A DNA stretch of 64,000 nt. It comes from Methylobacterium sp. Leaf104. GTDB taxonomy: Bacteria > Pseudomonadota > Alphaproteobacteria > Rhizobiales > Beijerinckiaceae. Both the position numbers and the translations under genes were made by a program. The stretch is taken from the NCBI RefSeq assembly GCF_001422885.1, contig NZ_LMMZ01000023.1:311138-375137 (forward strand), read 5' to 3'. Shown in pieces: positions 52,686-60,774 of this stretch. The notes under the pieces were generated by a model that saw nothing but the letters and a program-made list of their open reading frames with translations, was not told the DNA's origin and made no database searches. The stretch's first letter is position 1, and each line of letters starts with the position of its first letter.

Positions 52686-53480
52686 ATGCTGCGCGCCCTG
52701 ACCCTCGCCGCCCTCCTCGCCGTGTCCGCGCCGCTCCCGACCGCACCCGCGCGGGCCGAGCCCCTGACGCGGGTCCGCATCCGGGCGACGCCGGGGCCGC
52801 ACGCGCAGATCCTGGAGGCGGTGAAGCCCATCGCGGCGACGCGCGGGCTCGACCTCCAGATCATCGAGTTCTCCGACTACGTCGTGCCGAACGAGGCGCT
52901 GTCGGCCGGCGAGATCGAGGCGAACTCGTTCCAGAACCAGCCGTTCCTCGACAACCAGAAGGCCGACCGGGGCTACCGGATCACCGGCGTCGGCCTCACG
53001 GTGAACTTCCCCCTCGGCATCTATTCGAAGCGCCACGGGAGCTTCGACGCGGTGCCGAACGGCGGCACGATCGCGATCCAGAACGACCCGACCAATGGCG
53101 GGCGCTCGCTGCTCCTCCTGCAGGACAAGGGGGTGATCAAGCTGGCGGCCGGCACCGGGTTCAAGCCGACGGTGGCCGACATCGTCGAGAATCCGCGCAA
53201 GCTGCGCTTCATCGAGGTGGATGCGGCCCAGACGCCCCGCGCCCTCGAGGACGTGGACGCCGCGGCGGTCAACACCAACTACGCGACGCCCGCCGGCCTC
53301 AAGCCCTCCGACGCGCTCCTGAAGGAGGCGCCGAAGGGACCCTACGTGAACATGCTGGCGGTGCGCGAGGCCGACAAGGACAAGCCCTGGGTCAAGGCCC
53401 TGGTGGAGAGCTACCGCACGCCCGAGACCAAGGCCTTCGTGGAGACGACCTTCGGCGGGGCGGTGCTCACGAGCTGGTAG
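52686..53480 (+). CDS. metQ: MetQ/NlpA family methionine-binding protein
   Basis: A 264-residue substrate-binding protein. It has a Sec signal peptide (MLRALTLAALLAVSAPL, cleavage near ARAEP), but no lipobox cysteine, so it seems a soluble periplasmic form. The mature protein has the NlpA features LDLQIIEFSDYVVPNEALSA, GEIEANSFQNQPFLD and AAAVNTNYATPAGL. It delivers methionine or an S-containing derivative to MetNI. It ends convergently with the SsuB-type gene, with a hairpin in between. Confidence 0.9.
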   Translation: MLRALTLAALLAVSAPLPTAPARAEPLTRVRIRATPGPHAQILEAVKPIAATRGLDLQIIEFSDYVVPNEALSAGEIEANSFQNQPFLDNQKADRGYRITGVGLTVNFPLGIYSKRHGSFDAVPNGGTIAIQNDPTNGGRSLLLLQDKGVIKLAAGTGFKPTVADIVENPRKLRFIEVDAAQTPRALEDVDAAAVNTNYATPAGLKPSDALLKEAPKGPYVNMLAVREADKDKPWVKALVESYRTPETKAFVETTFGGAVLTSW

Positions 53481-53490
53481 GGCGCCGAGG

Positions 53491-53516
53491 CCCGGACGCG
53501 CCGCACGGCGTCCGGG
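53491..53516. terminator. Bidirectional terminator between metQ and the SsuB-type gene
   Basis: CCCGGACGC (53491-53499) and GCGTCCGGG (53508-53516) form a nine-pair stem with an eight-base loop. It sits exactly between the two convergent stops (53480 and 53525), the place expected for a shared terminator. Confidence 0.65.
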
Positions 53517-53524
53517 CATACCCG

Positions 53525-54280
53525 TCAGACGGCCAGGGCCGCCCGGCGCGCGGATGGGGCGAGGGACTCGTCCAGCAGCGCCCGCAGGACCCGCGAGGTC
53601 CGGAGATGGGCCACGGCATCCCCCGAGCGCGGCGCTTCGACCGCGACCGTCCGGTGGATGCGGCCGGGATGGGGGCGCATGACCACGACCCGGTCCGCCA
53701 GGGCAGCGGCCTCGGCGACGTCGTGGGTGACGAGGACGATGGTCGGGCGGGTCTCGGCCCACAGCGCCAGCAGGTGGCGGTGCAGATCCTCGCGCGTGAC
53801 GGCGTCGAGGGCCGAGAAGGGCTCGTCCAGCAGGAGGACCCGGGGGTCGGCCACGAAGGCCCGGGCGATGGCGACGCGTTGCTGCTGGCCGCCGGAGAGC
53901 TCGCGCGGCCAACGCCCCGCATGATCGGCGAGGCCGACGCGGGCGAGCGCCCGGGCGACGCGGGTTCGGCGCTCGGCCGCCGGCCGGTCCGCGAGGCCGA
54001 AGCCGACATTCTCGGCGATGCTCAGCCAGGGCAGCAGGCGCGGCTCCTGGAAGACGAGGCCGAGGCCGGGATGCGGGCCGGCGATGGTCGCGCCGTCGAG
54101 TCGGATCAGACCCGCCGTCGCCGCGTCGAGGCCCGCCACGAGGCGCAGGAGGGTGGTCTTCCCACAGCCCGAGCCGCCGACCACGGCGACGATCTCGCCC
54201 GGCGCGAGGGAGAGGGTCAGGCCGGCGAGCGCCTGCGTCCCGTCCGCGTAGGTCTTCGCGAGGTCCTGGATCGTCAGCAT
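53525..54280 (-). CDS. SsuB/TauB-type ABC transporter ATP-binding protein
   Basis: A 251-residue ATPase starting at 54278-54280. Walker A (VVGGSGCGKTTLLR), the Q-loop FQEPRLLPWLSIAENV, signature ELSGGQQQRVAIARAF and Walker B LLLDEPFSALDAVT are present; the short length without an extra domain, and FQEPRLLPW, are typical of the nitrate/sulfonate/bicarbonate group. It drives uptake with the permease upstream (35-base gap) and the binding protein before that. The substrate is inferred to be an organosulfur compound from the oxidoreductases in the operon. Confidence 0.9.
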   Translation of the reverse strand: MLTIQDLAKTYADGTQALAGLTLSLAPGEIVAVVGGSGCGKTTLLRLVAGLDAATAGLIRLDGATIAGPHPGLGLVFQEPRLLPWLSIAENVGFGLADRPAAERRTRVARALARVGLADHAGRWPRELSGGQQQRVAIARAFVADPRVLLLDEPFSALDAVTREDLHRHLLALWAETRPTIVLVTHDVAEAAALADRVVVMRPHPGRIHRTVAVEAPRSGDAVAHLRTSRVLRALLDESLAPSARRAALAV

Positions 54281-54315
54281 CGCCGTGTGTCCGAGGCACT
54301 GTCCATGGGGCGGTC

Positions 54316-55182
54316 CTAGAGGACGCCGCGGCTGACGTCCTGCCAGCGCAGCAGCGGGCGGGTCGCCAGGACGAGGAGGCCGTCGGCGAGCTTGCCCAGC
54401 CCGGCGAAGGCCAGGATGGCGGCCAGGATCTGGTCGGGCTTCCCGAATTGCTGGCCGTCCACCAGGAGGTAGCCGAGCCCCTCCGAGGCGCCCATCAGCT
54501 CGGCCGCGACCACGAACAGGAAGCCGAGCCCGAGGCCCGTGCGGAGCGCCACCAGGGTGCCGGGCAGCACCGCCGGCAGCAGGATGCGGCGGGCGAGCGC
54601 GAGGCGCGACAGCCGGAAGATGCGCCCGACCTCCACCAGCTTGCGGTCCACCGAGGCGATCGCGCCGGAGACCCCGACATAGACCGGGAAGAACACCCCG
54701 ACGGCGATCAGCACCACCTTCGGCGTCTCGAGGATGCCGAGCCACAGGATGAAGAGCGGCACCCAGGCGAGGGAGGGCACCGCCCGCAGGGCCTGCAGGC
54801 TGGGATCGAGGAGGTGCCGGGCGACCGGCAGGGTGCCGGTGAGGGCGCCCACGAGGATGCCGGCGCCGGCGCCGGCCACGAAGCCGAGGGCGACGCGCAG
54901 CAGCGTCGCCTGGACATGCAGCCGGAGGTCCCCGGACTGGGCCAGCGCCAGCAGCGTGCCGAGGATCCGGCTCGGCGGCGGCAGCAGCCGCCCCTGGGCG
55001 AGACCGGACCGGATGGCGAGCTCCCAGCCCAGGGCGAGGGCCAGGGGGATCAGCACGCCGAGGACGAGGCGGCCGCCCGCGCGCCCGGCATGCCGGCGCC
55101 AGGAATGGTCCAGCTCCATCGTCGCCGGAGCGGCGCCGCCCGCGCCGGACGCGAGGAGCGGGGACGCGGCTCCCGCGCTCAC
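54316..55182 (-). CDS. SsuC/TauC-type ABC transporter permease
   Basis: A 288-residue permease with five to six hydrophobic segments. The GTG at 55180-55182 overlaps the binding-protein stop by four bases (GTGA), the basis for this start. The EAA-type loop is visible (EVGRIFRLSRLALARRILLP, then AVLPGTLVALRTGLGL). The N-terminal 45 residues are soluble, then IPLALALGWELAIRSG begins helix 1. Belongs to the sulfonate/taurine/nitrate importer class. Confidence 0.9.
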   Translation of the reverse strand: MSAGAASPLLASGAGGAAPATMELDHSWRRHAGRAGGRLVLGVLIPLALALGWELAIRSGLAQGRLLPPPSRILGTLLALAQSGDLRLHVQATLLRVALGFVAGAGAGILVGALTGTLPVARHLLDPSLQALRAVPSLAWVPLFILWLGILETPKVVLIAVGVFFPVYVGVSGAIASVDRKLVEVGRIFRLSRLALARRILLPAVLPGTLVALRTGLGLGFLFVVAAELMGASEGLGYLLVDGQQFGKPDQILAAILAFAGLGKLADGLLVLATRPLLRWQDVSRGVL

Positions 55183-56183
55183 CGCTCGGACCCGGCGGTG
55201 AAGCGGGGATCGATCAGCCCGTCGACCGCCGCGGCCACGTCGGTCTGCGCCGGGATCACGCCGGCCTGCTGCAGGGCGAGGCCCGCCGCCCGGATGCTCT
55301 CGGCCTGGACCCGGCCGATCCCGGGCCGGGTCAGGTCGGTGCGGGCGAGCTGGCGGGCGATCACGGCTTCGGGCAGCTTCGTCGCGGCGACGAGGGCGCG
55401 CGTCACGGCCTCCGGGTCGGCGATCGCGGTGGTGCGCGCCTGCTCGTAGGCGGCGATGACGATCCGGACGAGGTCCGGATGGGCCTTGGCGAAATCCTCG
55501 CGCACGTCGAGGACGCCCCAGGTGTTGGCGGCCGGGTCCCGGAAGAACAGCCGGGTGCCGCCCTCGATCTCGGAGGCCGCCATCATCGGGTCGAGGCCGG
55601 CCCAGGCATCCACGTCGCCGCGCTCCAGGGCGGTGCGGCCGTCGGCGTGCTGGAGCAGGACGAGCTTGGCGTCCTTCTCGGTGAGCCCGGCGCCCTGCAG
55701 GGCGCGGATGAGGAAGATGTGCGGATCGGTGCCCCGGGTCACCGCGATCCGCTTGCCCTTGAGGTCCGCGGGCGTCCGGATGCCGCTGTCCCGGGTGGTC
55801 ACCAGGGCGGTCCATTCAGGCTGCGAGTAGGCGTAGATCGCCTTGACCGGGTTGCCGTTGATGCGCGCCAGCAGGGCGGCCGCGCCGGCCGAGGAGCCGA
55901 AGTCGATGGCCCCGCCGTTGAGGAATTCCAGCGCCTTGTTCGAGCCGAGCGACTGCGTCCAGCGGACGGCGATGCCCCGCTCCTTCAGGGCGGCTTCGAG
56001 GAAGCCCCTGTCCTTCAGGACGAGGCTGACCGGGTTGTAGGTCGCCCAGTCGAGGCGGACTTCCGTCACCTCGGCGGCCTCGCTCCGCCGGGCCGCGCCC
56101 AGCGGCAGGAGGACCGCGCAGGCGAGGGCGAGGAGAATACGGCGGGTGGGGGAGGTAACGCGGTGCCGCGGGCGGATCGTCAT
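55179..56183 (-). CDS. SsuA/TauA/NrtA-type substrate-binding protein
   Basis: A 334-residue periplasmic protein. The ATG at 56181-56183 gives a Sec/Tat-like signal (RHRVTSPTRRILLALACAVL, cleavage near RSEAAEV). The mature part has VRLDWATYNPVSLVLKDRGFL, SLGSNKALEFLNGGAIDFG, LKGKRIAVTRGTDPHIFL and DAWAGLDPMMAASEIEGG, all typical of the SsuA group. It captures an alkanesulfonate-like or sulfur compound. The frame upstream of this start is a shadow of the oxidoreductase genes. Confidence 0.9.
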   Translation of the reverse strand: MTIRPRHRVTSPTRRILLALACAVLLPLGAARRSEAAEVTEVRLDWATYNPVSLVLKDRGFLEAALKERGIAVRWTQSLGSNKALEFLNGGAIDFGSSAGAAALLARINGNPVKAIYAYSQPEWTALVTTRDSGIRTPADLKGKRIAVTRGTDPHIFLIRALQGAGLTEKDAKLVLLQHADGRTALERGDVDAWAGLDPMMAASEIEGGTRLFFRDPAANTWGVLDVREDFAKAHPDLVRIVIAAYEQARTTAIADPEAVTRALVAATKLPEAVIARQLARTDLTRPGIGRVQAESIRAAGLALQQAGVIPAQTDVAAAVDGLIDPRFTAGSER

Positions 56184-56218
56184 GGGCTCGGGGTCCTGGG
56201 GCGGAGAGGAGGGACGGG

Positions 56219-57583
56219 TCACGGGGCGGTCGGCACCCGGATCGCGGCGGCGGGGTGGCGATGGGGCGGGCGCGGCAATCCGAGGTTCTCGCGAAGGGTG
56301 CGGCCCTCGTAGTCCGTGCGGAACAGGCCGCGGCGCTGGAGCTCGGGGATCACCAGGGCGGCGAAGTCGTCGAGGCCGCCGGGCAGGGTCGGCGGCATGA
56401 TGTTGAAGCCGTCCGCCCCGTGGGCCTCGAAGCGCTCCTGCAGCGCGTCGGCGATCCGCTCCGGCGTGCCGACCAGGGTCCAGTGCCCGCGCGCGCCGGC
56501 GATGCGCAGGGAGAGCTCGCGGATGGTCAGCCCGTCGCGCCGGGCGAGCGTCAGCATCAGGGCCTGCCGGCTCTTGCCGCCCTCGGTCTCGGGCAGGTCG
56601 GGCACCAGGGCGTCGTCCGGATAGGCCGACAGGTCGGCGCCGGCCAGCTGTTCGAGGAGCGAGCGGCCGACCACGGGGTGGATCAGCTCCTGCAATTCCC
56701 CGTAGCGGTCCTGGGCCTCGCCCTCCGTGCGTCCGACGACCGGGAAGGCGCCGGGCATGATCTTGAGATGATCCGGGTCGCGCCCGAAGCCGGCCATGCG
56801 GCCCTTCACGTCGGCGTAGAAGGCGGTCGCGTCCGCCAGGGTCGTCTGGGCCGTGAAGATGATCTCGGCGGTGCGGGCGGCCAGCGCCTTGCCGGCTTCC
56901 GATGACCCCGCCTGCACCACGACCGGGTGGCCCTGGGGCGGGCGCGGCACGTTGAGGGGCCCGCGCACCGAGAAGTGCGCGCCCTCGTGGGCGAGGAGGT
57001 GCAGCCGGTCCGGGTCGAAGAACCGGCCGGACTCCCGGTCGCGCACGAAGGCGTCGTCCGCGTAGGAATCCCAGAGGCCGCGGACCACGTCGACGAACTC
57101 CTCCGCCCGGGCGTAGCGATGGGCATGGGCGAGGTGGCTCTCCCGGCTGAAGTTCCAGGCCTCGCGCGGATCGGCGGAGGTGACGAGGTTCCAGCCGGCC
57201 CGGCCCTCGCTGAGGTGGTCGAGGGAGGCGAACTTGCGGGCGACGTGGAACGGCTCGTTGTAGGTGGTGGAGGCGGTGGCCACGAGGCCGATCCGCTCGG
57301 TGACCGCCGAGAGGTGGGAGAGCAGGGTCAGGGGCTCGAACTGGCCGACGTAGCGGATCGCCGTGCGGCTCAGGGCGTCGATGTCCTCGCCCCGGACCGC
57401 GACGCCGTCGGCGAGGAAGATCAGGTCGAACTTCGCCGCCTCCGCGGTTCTGGCGATCCGCCGGTAATGCGCGGCGTTGACGCCGGCATCGGCCTCGGCG
57501 GACGGGTGGCGCCACGCCGCGACGTGGTGCCCGCCGGGATACAGGAAGGCGCCGAGGCGCATGCGGTCGGAGCGGGCCGGCAT
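56219..57583 (-). CDS. LLM-class FMN-dependent monooxygenase (NtaA/SnaA/DszA family)
   Basis: A 454-residue flavin monooxygenase of the bacterial-luciferase-like superfamily, start at 57581-57583 with GAGGGAG upstream. Typical family segments are AFLYPGGHHVAAWRHP near residue 12, FLADGVAVRG, HLSAVTERIGLVATASTTY, FASLDHLSEGRAGWNLVTSA and GSSEAGKALAARTAEIIFTA. With reduced FMN from a separate reductase they cleave C-S or C-N bonds in sulfones, nitrilotriacetate or related compounds. Operon position behind the DszC-like gene and before an Ssu-type importer points to organosulfur desulfurisation; the substrate is not defined. Confidence 0.88.
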   Translation of the reverse strand: MPARSDRMRLGAFLYPGGHHVAAWRHPSAEADAGVNAAHYRRIARTAEAAKFDLIFLADGVAVRGEDIDALSRTAIRYVGQFEPLTLLSHLSAVTERIGLVATASTTYNEPFHVARKFASLDHLSEGRAGWNLVTSADPREAWNFSRESHLAHAHRYARAEEFVDVVRGLWDSYADDAFVRDRESGRFFDPDRLHLLAHEGAHFSVRGPLNVPRPPQGHPVVVQAGSSEAGKALAARTAEIIFTAQTTLADATAFYADVKGRMAGFGRDPDHLKIMPGAFPVVGRTEGEAQDRYGELQELIHPVVGRSLLEQLAGADLSAYPDDALVPDLPETEGGKSRQALMLTLARRDGLTIRELSLRIAGARGHWTLVGTPERIADALQERFEAHGADGFNIMPPTLPGGLDDFAALVIPELQRRGLFRTDYEGRTLRENLGLPRPPHRHPAAAIRVPTAP

Positions 57584-57595
57584 CGCGGGTCTCCC

Positions 57596-58813
57596 TCAGG
57601 CCGCGCCGACGCGGTACTCGCGCGGCGGCGCGGTCCCGTTGACCGCGAAGGCCCCGACGATGCGGTCGCGGTAGATCCGCGGATTGTGCGAGGCGATGGT
57701 GCGGGCGTTGCGCCAGTAGCGGTCGAGCCCCAGCCCCTCCTTCACCGCCGAGGCGCCCAGCGCGTCGAACAGGCCGGTGGTGGCCTCCAGCACGAGGTTC
57801 GTCACCACGGTGACCGCCTGGTTCACCTCGACATCCGCGAGCGCCGCCGGTCCCGTCGTCTCGGCCCCGTCGCGGCGGGCCTCGAACACCCGCTGCAGCG
57901 CCTCGGCCGCCTTCAGCACGATGGCGCCGGCCGCGTAGGCGTTGCCCCGGACGCGACCGACCACGGCCTGGATCTGGGGATCGTCGCCGCTGCGTCCGGC
58001 ATTGCCGTGGCTGTAGACGCGCCGGCGCTCGGCCACCAGCCGGGCGACGTCCTCGGCCGCCGCCCGGCCGATGCCCGCCAGCGTCGCGAGGTGGACGAGC
58101 TGGAAGAACGCCATGGCGTAGGGGAAGCGCGCCGGGTCCGGCTTGATCCAGTCGGGCTCGACCACGACCCCGGTGAAATGCGCGGTGCCGCTCGCGGTCA
58201 GCGCCTGCCCGAACCCGTCCCAGTCGTCGACGATCTCCACGCCCGGGGCCTGGGTGGAGACCGCCGCGACCACGGGCGCGCCGTCCTCGTCCTGGGCCGA
58301 GAGGTGGATCCAGTCGGCGAACAGCGAGCCGGTGGTGTAGAATTTCCGGCCGTCGACGACCCGCTCGGCGCCGCGCCGGCGCAGGACGGTGTCGAACTGG
58401 CCGACCCTGGCCTCCCCGGTCTCGGAGACGCCGCTGCCGATGGTCTGGCCGGCGGCGATCCGCTCGGTCCAGCGCGCCCGCCAGACGGGCGAGGTCGAGC
58501 ACAGCACGTCCTCGGTGAAGCCGAAATGCGCGCGGAGCGCGTTGGTGACGTTGGAATCGGCCTGCGACAGCTCGATCAGCAGGTTGAACAGTTCGGGCAG
58601 GCTCGCCCCGTGCCCGCCCGCCGCCTCGGCCAGGCGCAGGGTTGTGAAGCCCGCTTCCTTGAGCCAGCCGATCTCGGCATGCGGCAGCCGGCGTTCGCCG
58701 TCCCGCGCCACGGCGGTGGCGCGGATCTCGGCGAAGGCCGGGCGAAAGCGCGCGGCGAGATCCTCGTAGCGGGCGCTCGGGCCGGCCCCCCAGCCCGCAT
58801 CCGTTTGCGACAT
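57596..58813 (-). CDS. acyl-CoA dehydrogenase-like flavin monooxygenase (DszC/SfnB-type)
   Basis: A 405-residue protein of the acyl-CoA dehydrogenase fold. The N-terminal helical part (LAARFRPAFAEIRATAVARD) is followed by the central flavin beta domain (GSGVSETGEARVGQ-type, VDGRKFYTTGSLFADW), with a C-terminal helical bundle (ASHNPRIYRDRIVGAF). The CoA-binding part is not obvious, as in DszC, SfnB and thermophilic-desulfurising monooxygenases that use reduced flavin and O2 on sulfur compounds. First gene of the minus-strand operon (then 56219, importer genes). Confidence 0.85.
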   Translation of the reverse strand: MSQTDAGWGAGPSARYEDLAARFRPAFAEIRATAVARDGERRLPHAEIGWLKEAGFTTLRLAEAAGGHGASLPELFNLLIELSQADSNVTNALRAHFGFTEDVLCSTSPVWRARWTERIAAGQTIGSGVSETGEARVGQFDTVLRRRGAERVVDGRKFYTTGSLFADWIHLSAQDEDGAPVVAAVSTQAPGVEIVDDWDGFGQALTASGTAHFTGVVVEPDWIKPDPARFPYAMAFFQLVHLATLAGIGRAAAEDVARLVAERRRVYSHGNAGRSGDDPQIQAVVGRVRGNAYAAGAIVLKAAEALQRVFEARRDGAETTGPAALADVEVNQAVTVVTNLVLEATTGLFDALGASAVKEGLGLDRYWRNARTIASHNPRIYRDRIVGAFAVNGTAPPREYRVGAA

Positions 58814-59145
58814 GATCCTGCAATCCCGTCCTGAGCTGCGTCCGCACCCCGCCCGAGCCGGCTGGACAATACGGGCAGCAGCCGTTGAGATCCGGGATTA
58901 TCGTCAGAAACTCAAGTCTTCGTCGCAGGAATGACGTGCAATCGCATGCATTTGGAACACAGATCTCCAAGATCATCTTTGGAAGGACGATCATGCTCTG
59001 GAGGATGCGCTCGGAAAAAGAAGGTTCTTGTTGACCGGATGGCCGGGACCAATACCCTGAACCTCGCAGCCTCCCGCCTGCCCGTGGCTCCCGCCTGCCC
59101 GGGCCAGATCCGGCGCGGCCACGCCCCCTCCGGACGGATCCTTCG
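58814..59145. other. Divergent promoter of the sulfur genes
   Basis: 332 bases between the DszC-like gene (minus) and the NtaA-like gene (plus). They are AT-richer than their surroundings and hold an interrupted palindrome TCCAAGATCATCTTTGGA (58966-58983) that could be an operator of a LysR-type sulfur regulator. A 72-codon plus-strand frame (58931-59149) overlapping the next start was judged doubtful. No other structure seen. Confidence 0.45.
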
Positions 59146-60543
59146 ATGACGACGCGCCGAGAACTCCGGCTGAACGCCTTCCAGATGGCCTCGCCGGGCC
59201 ACACCTGGGCCGGCCTGTGGCGGCATCCGCGCGACACGGGCAGCGCCTATAACAGCCTCGACCATTGGGTGGACCTCGCGCACACCGCGGAGCGCGGCCT
59301 CTTCGACGGGGTCTTCCTCGCAGACGTGCTCGGGCAGTACGACGTCTATGGCGGCACCGCCGACGCGGCCCTGGCGCGGGCGGCGCAGGCGCCCAACCTC
59401 GACCCGTTCCTGGTGGTGCCCGCCATGGCGCAGGCGACCCGCCACCTCGGCTTCGGCGTCACCGCCAACCTGACCTACGAGCACCCCTATCCCTTCGCCC
59501 GCCGGATCACGACCCTCGACCACCTCACCGGCGGCCGGGTCGGCTGGAACATCGTCACCGGCTATCTCGAGAGCGGCGCCCGCGGCATGGGCCAGGACTC
59601 GGCCCGGGCGCACGACACCCGCTACGAGGCGGGGGACGACTTCCTCGAGGCCGCCTACAAGCTCTGGGAGGGCAGCTGGGAGGCGGGCGCCGTGCGGCGC
59701 GACCGGACTGGCGGCGTCTTCACCGATCCGGCACGGGTCCACCGCATCCGCCACGACGGGCCGTACTACCGCGTCGACGGCCGCCATCTCGCCGAGCCCT
59801 CGCCCCAGCGCACGCCGGTGCTCTACCAAGCGGGCACCTCCCGCCGGGGCAAGCGTTTCGCGGGGCGCCACGCCGAGGCCGTGTTCCTCAACGGCCAGAC
59901 GAAGGCGCTGGCCGCCAAGGCCGTGCGCGACCTGCGCGAGGCGGCCCGCGCCGCCGGGCGCGACCCCTACGACATCCGCGTCTTCCTCGGTGCCACCGTC
60001 ATCGTGGCGCCGACCCGCGCCGAGGCCCTGAACCTGCGCGACGAGTATGCGCGCTACATCGATGTCGAGGGCCAGCTCGCCCTGGTCTCGGGCTGGACCG
60101 GCATCGACCTGTCGGCCCTGGGGCCCGACGAGGCCCTGGCCTACGTCAGGACCAACGCCATGCAGTCCCTGGTGGAGAACCTGACGCAGGCCGGGGAACC
60201 GCCCTTCACCCGGGCGGACTTCGCCGAGTTCGGCCCGCGCGGGGCGCGCGCACCCTTCATCGTCGGGTCGCCCTCGGAGGTCGCCGACGAACTCGTCGCC
60301 TGGGCCGAGGCCACCGACGCCGACGGCTTCAACCTGACCCGCGCGGTGGCGCCCGAGACCCTGGCGGCCTTCGTCGACCTCGTGGTGCCGGAGCTTCAAT
60401 CGCGCGGCGCCTTCAAGACCCGCTACGCGGAGGGTACGCTGCGCGAGAAGCTGTTCCCGGGCAGCGGGCCGCTCCTCAAGGCGACCCATCCCGGCGCCGG
60501 GTTCCGCCGGGATGCTGCAGCAGCCCTGCTGGCGGCGTCGTGA
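59146..60543 (+). CDS. LLM-class FMN-dependent monooxygenase (NtaA/DmoA family)
   Basis: A 465-residue luciferase-like flavin monooxygenase, start at 59146. Motifs: NAFQMASPGHTWAGLWRHPR, FDGVFLADVLGQYDVYGG, LGFGVTANLTYEHPYPFARR, ITTLDHLTGGRVGWNIVTGY, and VLYQAGTSRRGKRFAGRHAE. Length and motifs match the NtaA/DmoA group (nitrilotriacetate, dimethyl sulfide monooxygenase), more than SsuD. It shares the divergent promoter with the minus-strand sulfur operon, so both are likely induced together in sulfate starvation. An FMN reductase partner is not in the window. Confidence 0.9.
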   Translation: MTTRRELRLNAFQMASPGHTWAGLWRHPRDTGSAYNSLDHWVDLAHTAERGLFDGVFLADVLGQYDVYGGTADAALARAAQAPNLDPFLVVPAMAQATRHLGFGVTANLTYEHPYPFARRITTLDHLTGGRVGWNIVTGYLESGARGMGQDSARAHDTRYEAGDDFLEAAYKLWEGSWEAGAVRRDRTGGVFTDPARVHRIRHDGPYYRVDGRHLAEPSPQRTPVLYQAGTSRRGKRFAGRHAEAVFLNGQTKALAAKAVRDLREAARAAGRDPYDIRVFLGATVIVAPTRAEALNLRDEYARYIDVEGQLALVSGWTGIDLSALGPDEALAYVRTNAMQSLVENLTQAGEPPFTRADFAEFGPRGARAPFIVGSPSEVADELVAWAEATDADGFNLTRAVAPETLAAFVDLVVPELQSRGAFKTRYAEGTLREKLFPGSGPLLKATHPGAGFRRDAAAALLAAS

Positions 60544-60774
60544 GGCGGAAACCGGAGATTTCCGGCTTGCGGCGAACCGCCCGCCGCCATCGGTCGAACA
60601 CCTATCGGCTGTCTCCAGTCCGCCTGTGAGAGGCCGGCCGGCATCGAGGCACCGGCACCGGCCCGACCAGGACGCAGTATTCAGGTTTCGTGGAATCCGG
60701 GAGCGGTCACCCGACCACTCGCTCCGGTCGTAGGATCCGGAGGCCCGATCCGTCGAGAGCGAAGCGCGCCGGCC

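Noticed and set aside
58931..59149. 72-codon plus-strand open frame overlapping the start of the NtaA/DmoA-like gene, considered as a leader peptide for sulfur control
   Set aside because: The composition is arbitrary, no conserved Cys-Cys type motif is seen, and no proper ribosome-binding site stands before it. It overlaps the divergent promoter.
55179..59237. 1352-codon minus-strand frame joining the sulfur-binding protein and two oxidoreductases
   Set aside because: Only its last 334 codons are the binding protein; the rest is an Arg/Pro-rich shadow of the two oxidoreductase genes in another frame.
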